Positions 21,306 through 30,200 of a DNA stretch of 64,000 nt are shown one piece after another. The notes beneath the pieces are model-generated. The model did not search any database and was not told the origin of the DNA. It saw nothing but the letters and a program-made list of their open reading frames with translations. The position numbers and the translations under genes are program-made. How positions within the stretch are numbered: the first letter of the stretch is position 1; every line of letters begins with the position of its first letter. This DNA comes from Thalassia testudinum (Eukaryota; Streptophyta; Magnoliopsida; Alismatales; Hydrocharitaceae): positions 120,232,001 to 120,296,000 of the forward strand of contig JAZHRO010000013.1 of NCBI GenBank assembly GCA_037157565.1, in the 5' to 3' direction.

Positions 21306-23039
21306 ATGGATTTCAACACCTATCCATCTTACCCAAACTACCCCCAACAGGATTTGTATGCTAACCCAAGTGGACCATACCCACAGCCTACTTGGGCTAA
21401 CCAACCACCAAGTTGGGGGTACAACCTTGAATATCCCTCTTGGCCCAACTATGACCAAACCGCACCAACCTCTTATTGGAATACAACCAACATAGCCACC
21501 CAAGGGTACGATTCAAATCATGGGGCTCCATATCTCGATTGTCCTCACGATGCCTCCTCATTTAGGTTTGACCCGCTCTACTATGATAGGACCTACACTT
21601 TAGGAGAACACCAAGAACCCTACCCATCTCAGGATAATAACCAAGAAAGGTCATGTGAATTCAACAACCTTGCCTACTTGACCTTTGGATTAGAAGGAGT
21701 TCTAGACAAATGGAAATCAGAAAATGATCAGAAATCTAGGCAAGCTCAAGATCATCAACCTGTGATTTGGTCCCCTGATGAAGAATCTGACTGGGAGGAG
21801 GACTTAGAACCTCAACTATTCTGGAGTAGGACCAAACAGAGAATGGTTCCTCTTGAAGAACTGGACCCTGAACATGATAGAATAGAGGACCCACCCAAGA
21901 ACCTAAACACCAATATGGATTCTGATCCACAACCTCAACCATACTCTCTTAACCTGGATTTGAAGGAGGAAATCCAAAGGACACCAAATGACACCATGTC
22001 AATTCTTGATAACCTCCAGTTAGAACTACACAGACAGAATCAAGAATTGGTTAAAGGGCAACATGCCATGTTGGAGTTGTTCCAACAGTTGGGGGAGGAA
22101 GGCCAAAGAAAGATGTTGCACACAACACCATTCATGGAATTCATAAAGCAAGGACCTACCATGATCAATTGGACTACACCCAGTCATCCTGATTTGGTTC
22201 AGTCCACCATTGATACCCCTCAGGAGTTGGACAGCTCACTGGATAAGGACAATAAGGATTCCTTGGAACACAATTTGGGGAGAATTGAGAACAAACATCA
22301 GGAGGAAACTGAGAAGGTGAGGGGAGAGGCCTTGGAATCTGAATTTAATCGGCCCAAGACAAGTAATCCAATGGGAGTAGCAGCCAACGTCGGAGATGGA
22401 GAATGGAGTTACAATTTCAAAGAAATTGATTATGAATCGGTTGGAAACCCCATCACAAATTTGGAGGGCCGAGAGAAAGAATATGATCTAGAGGATGAAA
22501 TTGACCCTACCTCTAATGCAACCCCAAACAGTGAATCTGATACAAAGGAGGTTGAAGAAAATATTCTTGAGATCAAGGGCTTGGAGGGAATGAGCAATGA
22601 AACCATAGTTGAGAAAGAGATGGATTCATCTTTGAAGAGAGGCCTCATGCTTGGTTGTAGGGCTCAGTATGAAACTCTGGACTTTGTTACTTGCCCTACC
22701 AGAATAAAGATCCCGCAACCCGAATGCACTAGAATTGATACACTTTCGATGGATTACAATTTTATGGGGACACAAGCTAAATATGAGACCTACATCTTTA
22801 GTGTCTGGCATGTCATATTTGGGGTGCATTCATCCACAGCAACTTGTTTGCATGCCCACAAACTAAGAGAGGATCTGACACGGGCATGCATGATATATCT
22901 GTTACAAAATTCCCGCCCCTTAGGAATGGGACTCCACCACAACCTTATTCGCATCTGTGGACTTCTGATTTTGGGTCTGGTTAATTTTGAACATATCTTC
23001 TTGACCCAAGCCATTCCTGTTTGTGCACCACCCAGCTAG
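21306..23039 (+). CDS. 577-aa protein of unknown function in non-autonomous element B
   Basis: I do not recognise this protein. The start ACCATGG at 21304-21310 is a good plant initiation context and the frame is open to a TAG in the conserved post-coding block. The first 100 residues are rich in Pro, Tyr, Asn and Gln (YPSYPNYPQQ, WANQPPSWGY). Residues about 140-230 are acidic. Residues about 230-280 have a Gln/Leu-rich, coiled-coil-like stretch (LHRQNQELVKGQHAML) that resembles the linker of A's gag (HQEEMALVKGQLSQL). Residues 290-460 are highly charged. The last 100 residues contain Cys/His and a hydrophobic run (ICGLLILGLVNF) that could span a membrane. No capsid motif, protease DLGA, RT FMDD or integrase motif is present. 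It may be a diverged gag-linker derivative, an env-like relic or a captured host sequence. It is intact although the flanking LTRs differ by about 5%. Confidence 0.75.
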   Translation: MDFNTYPSYPNYPQQDLYANPSGPYPQPTWANQPPSWGYNLEYPSWPNYDQTAPTSYWNTTNIATQGYDSNHGAPYLDCPHDASSFRFDPLYYDRTYTLGEHQEPYPSQDNNQERSCEFNNLAYLTFGLEGVLDKWKSENDQKSRQAQDHQPVIWSPDEESDWEEDLEPQLFWSRTKQRMVPLEELDPEHDRIEDPPKNLNTNMDSDPQPQPYSLNLDLKEEIQRTPNDTMSILDNLQLELHRQNQELVKGQHAMLELFQQLGEEGQRKMLHTTPFMEFIKQGPTMINWTTPSHPDLVQSTIDTPQELDSSLDKDNKDSLEHNLGRIENKHQEETEKVRGEALESEFNRPKTSNPMGVAANVGDGEWSYNFKEIDYESVGNPITNLEGREKEYDLEDEIDPTSNATPNSESDTKEVEENILEIKGLEGMSNETIVEKEMDSSLKRGLMLGCRAQYETLDFVTCPTRIKIPQPECTRIDTLSMDYNFMGTQAKYETYIFSVWHVIFGVHSSTATCLHAHKLREDLTRACMIYLLQNSRPLGMGLHHNLIRICGLLILGLVNFEHIFLTQAIPVCAPPS

Positions 23040-23151
23040 AGGCGTTAAACTAAGCACTTCCTGGGAGGCTACCCAGTGGATTCAGACTGATCTGGTAGTT
23101 TACGTCACTCAGGTACTATCTTTTTGAACCCTGCTGCATCCATGAATTTGC

Positions 23152-23185
23152 CAATGAGGACATTGTCCAACTTAAGCATGGGGGG
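23152..23185 (+). promoter_or_regulatory. B: internal stem-loop and G-tract module
   Basis: CAATG-AGGA-CATTG (23152-23165) is followed by TTAAGCATGGGGGG and then TGATAAATTG. The TGATAA right after the G-tract resembles a genuine polypurine tract/LTR junction although no LTR starts here. Confidence 0.7.
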
Positions 23186-23577
23186 TGATAAATTGCATAA
23201 TCCTGAGTTCAATTAATCAGTTTGAATGAATAAATTAATTGATTAAAAAAAAAATTTGAATTTAGGAAGAAAAACTTAGGCATTAGAAACTTGTCAATAG
23301 TGGGAAATAATACAAAAAGAACTTAAACACTTAGACTTTTCAGGCCTTCAGGCTTAATCAGCCCTGGTGTCCGTTAAAATATGGATTTAGCGGCGAATCC
23401 TTGCAACTTTAAGCTATTCTAATCCACCGATTAAATAAGGTAATAAGTATACGACTCATCAACTCACCCTCTAACTCAGGAAAACTTTGAGTCTAAGCAT
23501 CTACACACATTTTTGCACAGACTCACTTCTCGGAGATTTTGATAGAAATTGGGTAGCTAATGAACTCTCTAGGGTGG

Positions 23578-23808
23578 TATGGCTGGCAAGTTGTCGCGGG
23601 TAACAGCCCATTGGCAGGTTGTCCAGAACCCAACCACAGGCCATTTCTTTTTTCGCTACCTCTAGGTACATTTGAGATTAGGGAAGCCACCTACGGAAAA
23701 AAAAAACAGAGAGAGAAGAAAAGAAAATAAACCACACTTCACCACACAAGTATGGCTGGCAAGTGATTGTGGGTAACAGCCCATTGGTCGGTTGTCCAGA
23801 GCCCAGCT
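23578..23808 (+). repeat. Two copies of a ~60-bp direct repeat in B 3' UTR
   Basis: Copies at 23578-23640 and 23751-23808 share TATGGCTGGCAAGT, GGGTAACAGCCCATTGG and GGTTGTCCAGA, separated by an A/G-rich stretch. Confidence 0.75.
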
Positions 23809-24356
23809 CAATAATTGCACAAAAGGAAAAAAGACCAAAACACCTAAGGATGAAGCGGGGAAGTAGTACAAGCCGGGGAGATATACACTGGAAAATCCCT
23901 GTGTTGACCCCAAGTAAAATGAACGTAGGGAGAAAGCTACCAATCGAACAAATACACCTTCAGGCAAAAATTTATTTTCTTTTCCGGTCACCTAGAGGCG
24001 TAGAAACTCAAAGTCTGTCTCAATTACCGTTAAGTGAGTCTATCACAACATTCACACCAAGATGCTTAGCACTTAGGGTTTTGACCGAGCTTTGGGTGGG
24101 TTGGGTAGCCGTAAAAAGCTACCAACCCACACTGAATTCCGACAATTCTAAAAAAACATATATAGATATATACGTATACATATGCATAGTTATATATACA
24201 AAGCCAAGATTTGGCCGATTCATATTTTGGCAGACACCCGGGCGCTGCTTAGTCTTTGTAGATTAAGATCTTCGTATATTTCCTCTTATTGACAAGTAAC
24301 GAAGTGCTTAAGCAATTACTTCTTGAATTCCCCAAGGAAATAAAGGCTAGAATAAA

Positions 24357-24393
24357 CCTTGCTAGGGACTAGCATGGAGTAAGCATGGGGGTA
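24357..24393 (+). promoter_or_regulatory. Stem-loop and polypurine tract of element B
   Basis: CCTTGCTAG-GGA-CTAGCATGG has a 9-bp stem with one mismatch. It is followed by AAGCATGGGGGTA abutting the LTR start at 24394. Confidence 0.8.
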
Positions 24394-25792
24394 TGATAAC
24401 ACCACGCAAGGGGTAGTAATTAGGTTGAATATGGCCCATCTTTAGAATAAAAGGCACAACATAAAGTAGAATAGGAGCATTGCATGCATCAACTACCAAG
24501 ATTGCTTATAAACTGCATTAATGGCCATTTGTGTAAAGCATGTGTCAAAGCAGGCCCCAGATGAGTAATCGGACCGCACGGATGGATTCAGAACGACGAA
24601 CGGAGTCCAACGGACTCAAGATCGGCCAAATCCGACATCCGGAGCTCCCACAATGGGCCCAAGAAATTCAGACCATTGATCTAGAGATCAACGGCCCAGA
24701 AAGTGCCACGTCGCCCCACCCCCACCGCTCGCACGCCCTCAAGCCAGCCAAGGACGAATCTCGGCCATTGATCTTCGATCGAACGGTCGAGATCCGCACG
24801 CTCGCCCGCGGTCGCCGCGATAAAGCGCCGGCGTGGCGCAACGGCTACCGCGCATGCCCGCATCGCAGCAACGCGCGTTCGAATCGCGCGGAGCAGAAAT
24901 CAAGCGCGATCGAAGGGCGCCACAAAATTGGGCCGCCCGATCAGCAGTGAGCGGCCAGGATCGCGCCACGCGGCGCGATGACTGCTCCCGAGCACCCACT
25001 CGCACGCGCACGACGAGCGAAAACACGCGCGCTCGAGGCACGATCTCAACGCGGGCGCGGGAGGATCTCAGCCGTCCGATCTTCGATCGGACGGCTCTCG
25101 TTCAACGTCCACGAATCGCGCTTGGAGAGAGAGAGGGGCGGGCAGCTGACCGGCGGCAGGAGGGCTTCATCGACGTATCTGGAAGCGGTTTTAGCGACAT
25201 CCTAGATGTCGCTAAAGCACATTCTTCTTTTAGGAAGCTCTTAACTCTATTTAAACCCCCTTCTACCACCATTCAAAGGATCCTCTCCCACTTGCAACTA
25301 CTCCACTCCTCTCTTAGCTAGCTTTAGGCACTTTTGAAATCGTCGGAGACGACGAGCCGCCGACGGAGCCTCCTCCACCGCCGTGGCTGCCTCGTCGCTC
25401 TCCACTCTCTCTCTACCTCTCTCTCTCTCTTTTAAGCTTTCATTTACTTTTGTTGAAGCATGTATTTAATGTTGTAAACCATGAATTGTGAATGCATGTT
25501 TAATGAAGTTATTTTCCGTTCAATCGCCATTTTAATTTGTGTTACAAGTGCATGATCAAAACCAAGAGCTTTCTAACCCTAAACTCTCTCTCTCTTGCTC
25601 TTGCTTTTCAAAACCATCTCTTTCGCAAGCAAAACTCCGCCTTTTTCGTGATAACAAGTGATAAACAAAATGTGATTTCTATGCCTCCCTGAGACCGACA
25701 CTCGGACTCACCTCCATTTACTTCTTTCAAAATCGACGTAGCAAGTGCAACTATATCGACACCTCTTAACATACACGCACGAGAGCACGTCA
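24394..25792 (+). mobile_element. 3' LTR of element B
   Basis: This 1,399-bp LTR runs from TGATAACACCACG to GAGCACGTCA and is followed by the TSD CCTCC. It carries the best preserved GATC hairpin (AGCCGTCCGATC-TTC-GATCGGACGGCT, 12-bp stem, about 25071-25097) and CTATATCGAC at 25751-25760. Confidence 0.92.
24827..24890 (+). other. tRNA-like block in B 3' LTR
   Basis: TGGCGCAACGG at 24834-24844 and the perfect T-arm-like hairpin GCGCG-TTCGAAT-CGCGC at 24873-24889. This is the same arrangement as in the 5' LTR. Confidence 0.55.
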
Positions 25793-25918
25793 CCTCCCTG
25801 GAACGTCGTTAGGGGATGTTCCAGGTTCAGTTGATTAAAGGGTTGGACCAGGTCAACATTATGTGCTCCCTTTGCTAGGGAGAAAGTCTACAAGGGGTTC
25901 CTGGTCTGGTTCAGTAGC
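25793..25918 (-). pseudogene. Element A gag fragment between B and C
   Basis: This 126-bp remnant includes the B target site CCTCC at its left end and the C target site GTAGC at its right end. On the minus strand it continues A's gag frame from 50502 and joins the frame that resumes at 18770 (TTFQ at its end, GGTFAP beyond B). One in-frame TAG is present. It shows that B and C are independent insertions into the same gene. Confidence 0.85.
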
Positions 25919-28658
25919 TGGTGATGACGGCACGACAGCAGGGTTTTATAGCGTCGTAGTATAGCCAGTTGTTGCCATCATATCAAATATATAAATTTTT
26001 TACTCGGAAAAGAGTTCCCGAGGTCGAACTCAGGGAGCAAGTTGTATTCTAGAGATATACATGTTTCTTTTACAAAAATAAAGAAAGAGAGAGAGAATTT
26101 GTTGTCTTCTTTTCTCTTTGTTTCTCCTCGTCTCAGATCTTCTTCTTCTTTGTCTGCAGTGGTGATGTTCTTCTTCTATAGTGGTGATGCTCTTCTTCTT
26201 CTTCCAGCTGTTCCTGCTCTTCTGTCTTTCTTCAGATCTTCTTCTTTCTTCTTTATTTTCTTCTTTCAGTTCTTCCCTTGTTCTTTTGTGTTCTCCTCTG
26301 CCTCGCCTTCTTCTGTTGTTCTTCAGACCTCCTTCTTTCTTCTTTTCTTTTTCCAGTCAGGACGTCGCCCCTCCTTCTTTCTTCTTTTCCCTTCAGGACG
26401 TCGTCTGATTTCCAAATCAGACGACTTAAACTGCCTGTTGCTACAGTGTCTCCCTCAGCTTCCTTCTTCTTCCGCGGTCCTTCTTCACCTGTGCCTGCAC
26501 ACTTCAGAGCTTACGTCAGAGGACAAAACCTACTCTACCCTCCCCCCCCCCGCGTCTCTCTCTCTCTGAAACCACTCTTGGGAAAGCTCTCCCAGAGCTG
26601 CCGGGTAGTCGGGTACGGGTCAAGTCCGGGTCCAGGCCCACCGGCGTGCGTGGTGGGCGAGGAGTGCAGGTCAGTCTAAGTTGGGTCGGGTCAGGTCCGC
26701 GGGGCGTGAGCGCGGACGAGACCGGGTAACCGGGCGGGTGAAGGGGACCTCACCCCGTGTGCTGAGGCAGTAAAGCTAATGCACAAAATCAACTTAAACG
26801 GTGCAGAGGTTGTGAGGCTTACCGATGTGGGACTAAACGGAGGCCTTTCCTCGCGTGCGCCTGCTGGGAGACCGCGGCCTAGCTTCTGCAGCTGCGGCTT
26901 CGATTTGCGTCGGTTGCTGGCTGGCTGCCTTCGCAAGACTCCCCGCAATCCGCAGCAGCTGGAGACCTGGAGTCCTCAAGCCTGGAGCGCGAGAGAAGCT
27001 GCTTCAATGTGCGTTAATGGCGGTCGAACCTCAAAACCTGTCGGACATGAATATGGCCTCTCGGCCTGATCAAACCACTGGGGAACCTTCGCCGTGGCAC
27101 GGCGAAGGTGTGGAGCTGCGCGGCAAGCCGCAAGGTGGTGTCTGGCGGCAGCCCTAGGTTGGACTGCAACCGGAGGAATGGGTTTGTTCGGGGGAGCGTT
27201 ACAGAGGTGTGGAGTGGCAGTGGAGGGGTGGGGGGTGCTCAGTGTGAAGAGGCGGAGGTTCGGTGAGGGTCGGCGAGGTGTGTGAGGCTGTGGAGCGATG
27301 GGAGCATCTCGCCGGAGGGTGGCCGGAGACGAAGGGGGTGACGATGGTCAGGGTCGGTCGAGGGCTTAATTGGATAAATTGAAAGCGGGGAAAGAAAGAG
27401 GAGAAGAAGGGGAGTAGTTCTAGCTTACTTGCAGGGATGAAGGGGGAGCAGCAGGGCGACAGTCGTATCGACTGTCGCCGGAGAAGAAGATGCTCAGGGA
27501 AAGGGGCGGCGGCGAGCAGAGAGCCGGAGAGGCGCCAGCTGGGTGCGGCGTGGCGCGGGAAGAGCAGGGGAGGAAGTCTCTGCTGCTGGTAGTGCGGCAG
27601 AGCGAAGAGGAGGAGGGGGAGGAACCGCCGGAGCTGGTGAGCGTCTGCCGGAGAGAGAAGAGAGGAAAGTTGGGGGTTTTCTCCGTCAGATCCGAGCTGC
27701 CTCAGTCGGTGGAGCAACGGGGGGTATTTATAGGGATCAAAACAGGGAGGAAGGCGGAGGGAGACGACGTGTCTCCCTCGCCGGAGGATGGCCGGAAACG
27801 AAAACCCATACCGTCCGTGCGTTCGCACGGCCGGTATGGTGGGCTACATCGACCAGGGGGGTGTCCCTGCGACGGCTGACGACGCAGGGCACCCCCGGTT
27901 TACTTGCCAGGCTTCCCCCCTCACCCTGCGCGGCGCCATGCTCCGCGCACGGTCGCCGGAGCATGGTGCTGGCAGGTTTTGCAGGGGGGACCTGAATGCG
28001 AAGAACGAAGGAGAGTTAGGGGCCAAAATGCGATGGTTCAAAAGTTGAGGGCCAAAAAGTAAATATATGAGGACCAAAGTGTAAAGTCGGTCAAGGAGGT
28101 TTCTTCTTAGGCTCAAGTTTTTATACATGATTAATTAGGACCTAAGAAATCTGATGGTGAATTTCATTTCTATATTAAACCTTCTTTGATCGATAAATTT
28201 ATGCAAAAACCCAAATTAAGTTATTAATTGGGCATGGTTCTCAATGTAGGTCAAAATGGGTTCTGAAGGCCAAATTGAAGGTTCTAAACCCTAGAGATTA
28301 TTTTTCTATGAATTTTAGAGGGTTTATTCTATTTTTACTTTGCCTCGAACCTCGTGAATTGAAGTGGGTTGTTTTAGGGTTACAGATTATCATTTAGTTT
28401 CTTGGAAGTGCTGTAGCCCTTGCTAGATCATCTCATCCCACTTTTATTCTTATTAAGCTGCTTTGACCTATGTTTGGGCCCTGAATTACCCTGTATGCAG
28501 ATTATACTGGTAAAATTGCATTTTTACCCCTTATGACTTATTTTCTTCTCAAACTCAGAATTCTCTGAGTTAAGCCTTTCCTTAAGATATGTAGGAGCTT
28601 TTATCCTTTGTATTAGGTCAAAATGAGCTAGTTATGGCTCATGATGAGGTTCTCATCA
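25919..28658 (-). mobile_element. C LTR 1 (left outer LTR)
   Basis: This 2,740-bp LTR starts in element orientation at 28658 with TGATGAG-AAC-CTCATCA (7-bp hairpin) and ends CCGTCATCACCA at 25919. The TATA box is TATAAATACCCCC on the minus strand (27725-27732). The U5 motif reads GTCGTAGTATAG on the plus strand at 25953-25964. The stretch 26090-26420 is a long CTTCTTC tract (GAAGAAG in element sense). Open frames here, including 209 codons at 27199-27828, are repeated in all three LTRs but have no recognisable similarity. Confidence 0.92.
27725..27732 (-). promoter_or_regulatory. TATA box of C LTR 1
   Basis: TATAAATA followed by CCCCCC on the minus strand. Identical boxes lie at 38646-38653 and 49568-49575 in the other two LTRs. 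Confidence 0.6.
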
Positions 28659-28696
28659 TACCCCCATGCCTAGATTTTGCTAGTCCCTTAGCAAAA
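28659..28696 (-). promoter_or_regulatory. Stem-loop and polypurine tract of C copy 1
   Basis: The 8-bp stem TTTTGCTA / TAGCAAAA (28675-28696) is followed in element sense by AGGCATGGGGGTA next to the LTR. It is duplicated exactly at 39578-39615. Confidence 0.8.
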
Positions 28697-29105
28697 ACTT
28701 AAGGTTTCAACCCTTGTTCTAGACCATGAAGTTTTTAATAGTTTTAGATAAGTGCCTTTTTTATTTGAGCATAGATTAGGTTAGAATGCTGACCATAGGC
28801 CTAAAAGGTACTCTTAGTACCAATCAAGATCCAAATCTGTTTAGCCTTAGCCTCAGTCTTTAGCAAAGGTTTTTAAGGTCCACAAGAACTAACCTAAGGT
28901 TTATTGGACTTCGTGGTTAAAGCACCCGTGCTTGAAATGATTTTAGCCCTGGCTCAGTTCGCAGTGCGTTTTGTAAGAGAGAGATAGAAAGTTTTTCTGT
29001 TTGGAGAGTTTTCTCTCTCTTTTTCTTTTTAGTTCTAGCCTAGGATTGGCTTTTCAACACGGTCTGTATCAGATTCCTTGTTCCCATCATCAATCCTCAA
29101 GGGTT

Positions 29106-29251
29106 CCTGGCGATCGACGCTTCGAGATAGCACCGCCCATGGCAACCCCCGGAACCCTGGCTATTGAGATTTCGAGATAATCCCATCCATGGTGTTCCGT
29201 GGCCGAATCCAGACCCTGGCAATTGACACTTCGAGGTAATGCCATCCATGG
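29106..29251 (-). repeat. Three tandem ~50-58-bp repeats in C 3' UTR
   Basis: Plus-strand units begin CCTGG at 29106, 29156 and 29215. Each contains TTCGAGATA or TTCGAGGTA and ends in a CCATGG context (CCCATGG or CCATCCATGG). The same array is at about 40025-40170 in copy 2. Confidence 0.7.
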
Positions 29252-29922
29252 AATCTGAACCAGCAGAGTGCTTACATGCCCCCAGTAGGATATGTAAATA
29301 TCCTAAGAGACAAGCACCGAGGAGATGATATTTTGTTACGCATCTTCGAGGGGATTTCCCGCCTCTCCGCGCTGGGAACTCGTCCAAATCAACTTGTGTT
29401 GATCGGCCGCTCCTATTCTAGGTGTTCTTTTCAGAATTTTGCGACGCTTCTGCGTGATTCTGATTTTTACGCTTACTGAACCAGGCTGTGTGTGAGGTTA
29501 GGGTGCTTAGGTTACTGAGTCCCGTAAACCAAAAATTAGTTAACGAGGCCGAATACTCCCTAAGCCTTAGACCTAATACTTCAGCTTTTCATTTTCCTCA
29601 ACCTCTTGAGGAGTGTCCAGATCTTAATGGGTACTAAGAGTCTATTCAAGAATGCCTAAGGTTTGCATTCTTTACTAATCTCTTTGTGCACTTTTCTTGA
29701 ATGAGGTCTAGAACTTAGGTTAATTCCTTAGTTCCTTACTAATGACTATCACTTTTTCTCATAATTTGTGCTCCTTTTTCATTTTGTTTCTTTTCTCCTT
29801 CACAAAATTTCCTTCTCCTCTTTTCCTCTTATTCTTTTTCGAAAATTTTTTAATTTTTATGGTGTTTTTGGCATATGTGAATTTTTTGTTTGAAACCTTT
29901 TCTTACAAGTTTTGCACTTTCA

Positions 29923-29959
29923 TACCCCCCCATGCCTAAGATTTGCAATGTCCTCATTG
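29923..29959 (-). promoter_or_regulatory. C copy 1: internal stem-loop and G-tract module
   Basis: On the minus strand CAATG-AGGA-CATTG is followed by CTTAGGCATGGGGGGGTA. It lies 1.26 kb before the true polypurine tract. The copy 2 equivalent is 40842-40878. Confidence 0.7.
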
Positions 29960-30144
29960 TAACCTAGGGGGTCTTAGTTCATTCCTTAAGACAGAAATTT
30001 GGATGAGTGGATGGGTCGGGTTGAATTTTTGCGGACGATTTCAAATCCCAGATGCAAGCATCTGAGTTGGGGTCGGCTGTCTACAAGGGTGAACTTCGAG
30101 TGCTAAAAGGTGTCAGAACAAGTTTCAGGTTTTCAAAGAGAATG

Positions 30145-30160
30145 ACGGGCTGCCTCCCGT
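30145..30160 (-). promoter_or_regulatory. C copy 1: post-pol hairpin
   Basis: ACGGG-AGGCAG-CCCGT on the minus strand, just after the pol stop and the block GGCGTAAAACTCAGCGCTT. It has the same loop as in A and B with compensated stem bases. The copy 2 equivalent is 41064-41079. Confidence 0.65.
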
Positions 30161-30200
30161 TAAGCGCTGAGTTTTACGCCATCGGCTGGGCGCAATAAGC

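Larger units (their letters stand above)
23040..24393 (+). other. Element B 3' untranslated region
   Basis: It is collinear with A's 3' UTR. It contains the post-coding hairpin CTGGGAGGCTACCCAG (23061-23076), the internal module (23152-23185), the two 60-bp repeats and the terminal polypurine tract. A 167-codon frame at 23763-24266 shows no recognisable similarity. Confidence 0.75.
18776..25792 (+). mobile_element. Element B: non-autonomous relative of A with one long ORF
   Basis: It is a complete 7,017-bp element with LTRs at 18776-20179 and 24394-25792 and the exact 5-bp TSD CCTCC (18771-18775, 25793-25797), inserted into A's gag in opposite orientation. LTRs, leader and 3' UTR are homologous to those of A, but gag-pol is replaced by a single 577-codon ORF. 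No RT, RNase H or integrase is encoded, so mobility would need proteins supplied in trans, most simply by A-type elements. The two LTRs differ at roughly 5% of positions in the stretch I compared. Confidence 0.92.
28659..30200 (-). other. C copy 1, 3' untranslated region
   Basis: This is 1.54 kb of non-coding sequence between the pol stop and LTR 1. In element order it holds the post-pol hairpin (30145-30160), the internal module (29923-29959), a three-unit tandem repeat (29106-29251) and the terminal stem-loop/polypurine tract (28659-28696). I see no env-like frame. Confidence 0.8.

Noticed and set aside
18776..25792. B as part of the C array or as a solo fragment of A
   Set aside because: B has its own pair of LTRs, primer site, polypurine tract and exact TSD CCTCC, and is in the opposite orientation to A and C.
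26042..28128. Many overlapping open frames of 60-209 codons on both strands (for example 26042-26569 + and 27199-27828 -), repeated in all three C LTRs
   Set aside because: They fall in LTR R-U5 sequence with strong GC or CTT bias, overlap each other in several frames, differ by frame-changing 3-nt and 1-nt indels between copies, and show no recognisable domain.
28659..30200. An env-like third ORF downstream of pol, as in some Athila elements
   Set aside because: No long frame on the coding strand between pol and the 3' LTR in A, C or D; only the non-coding modules and repeats described.
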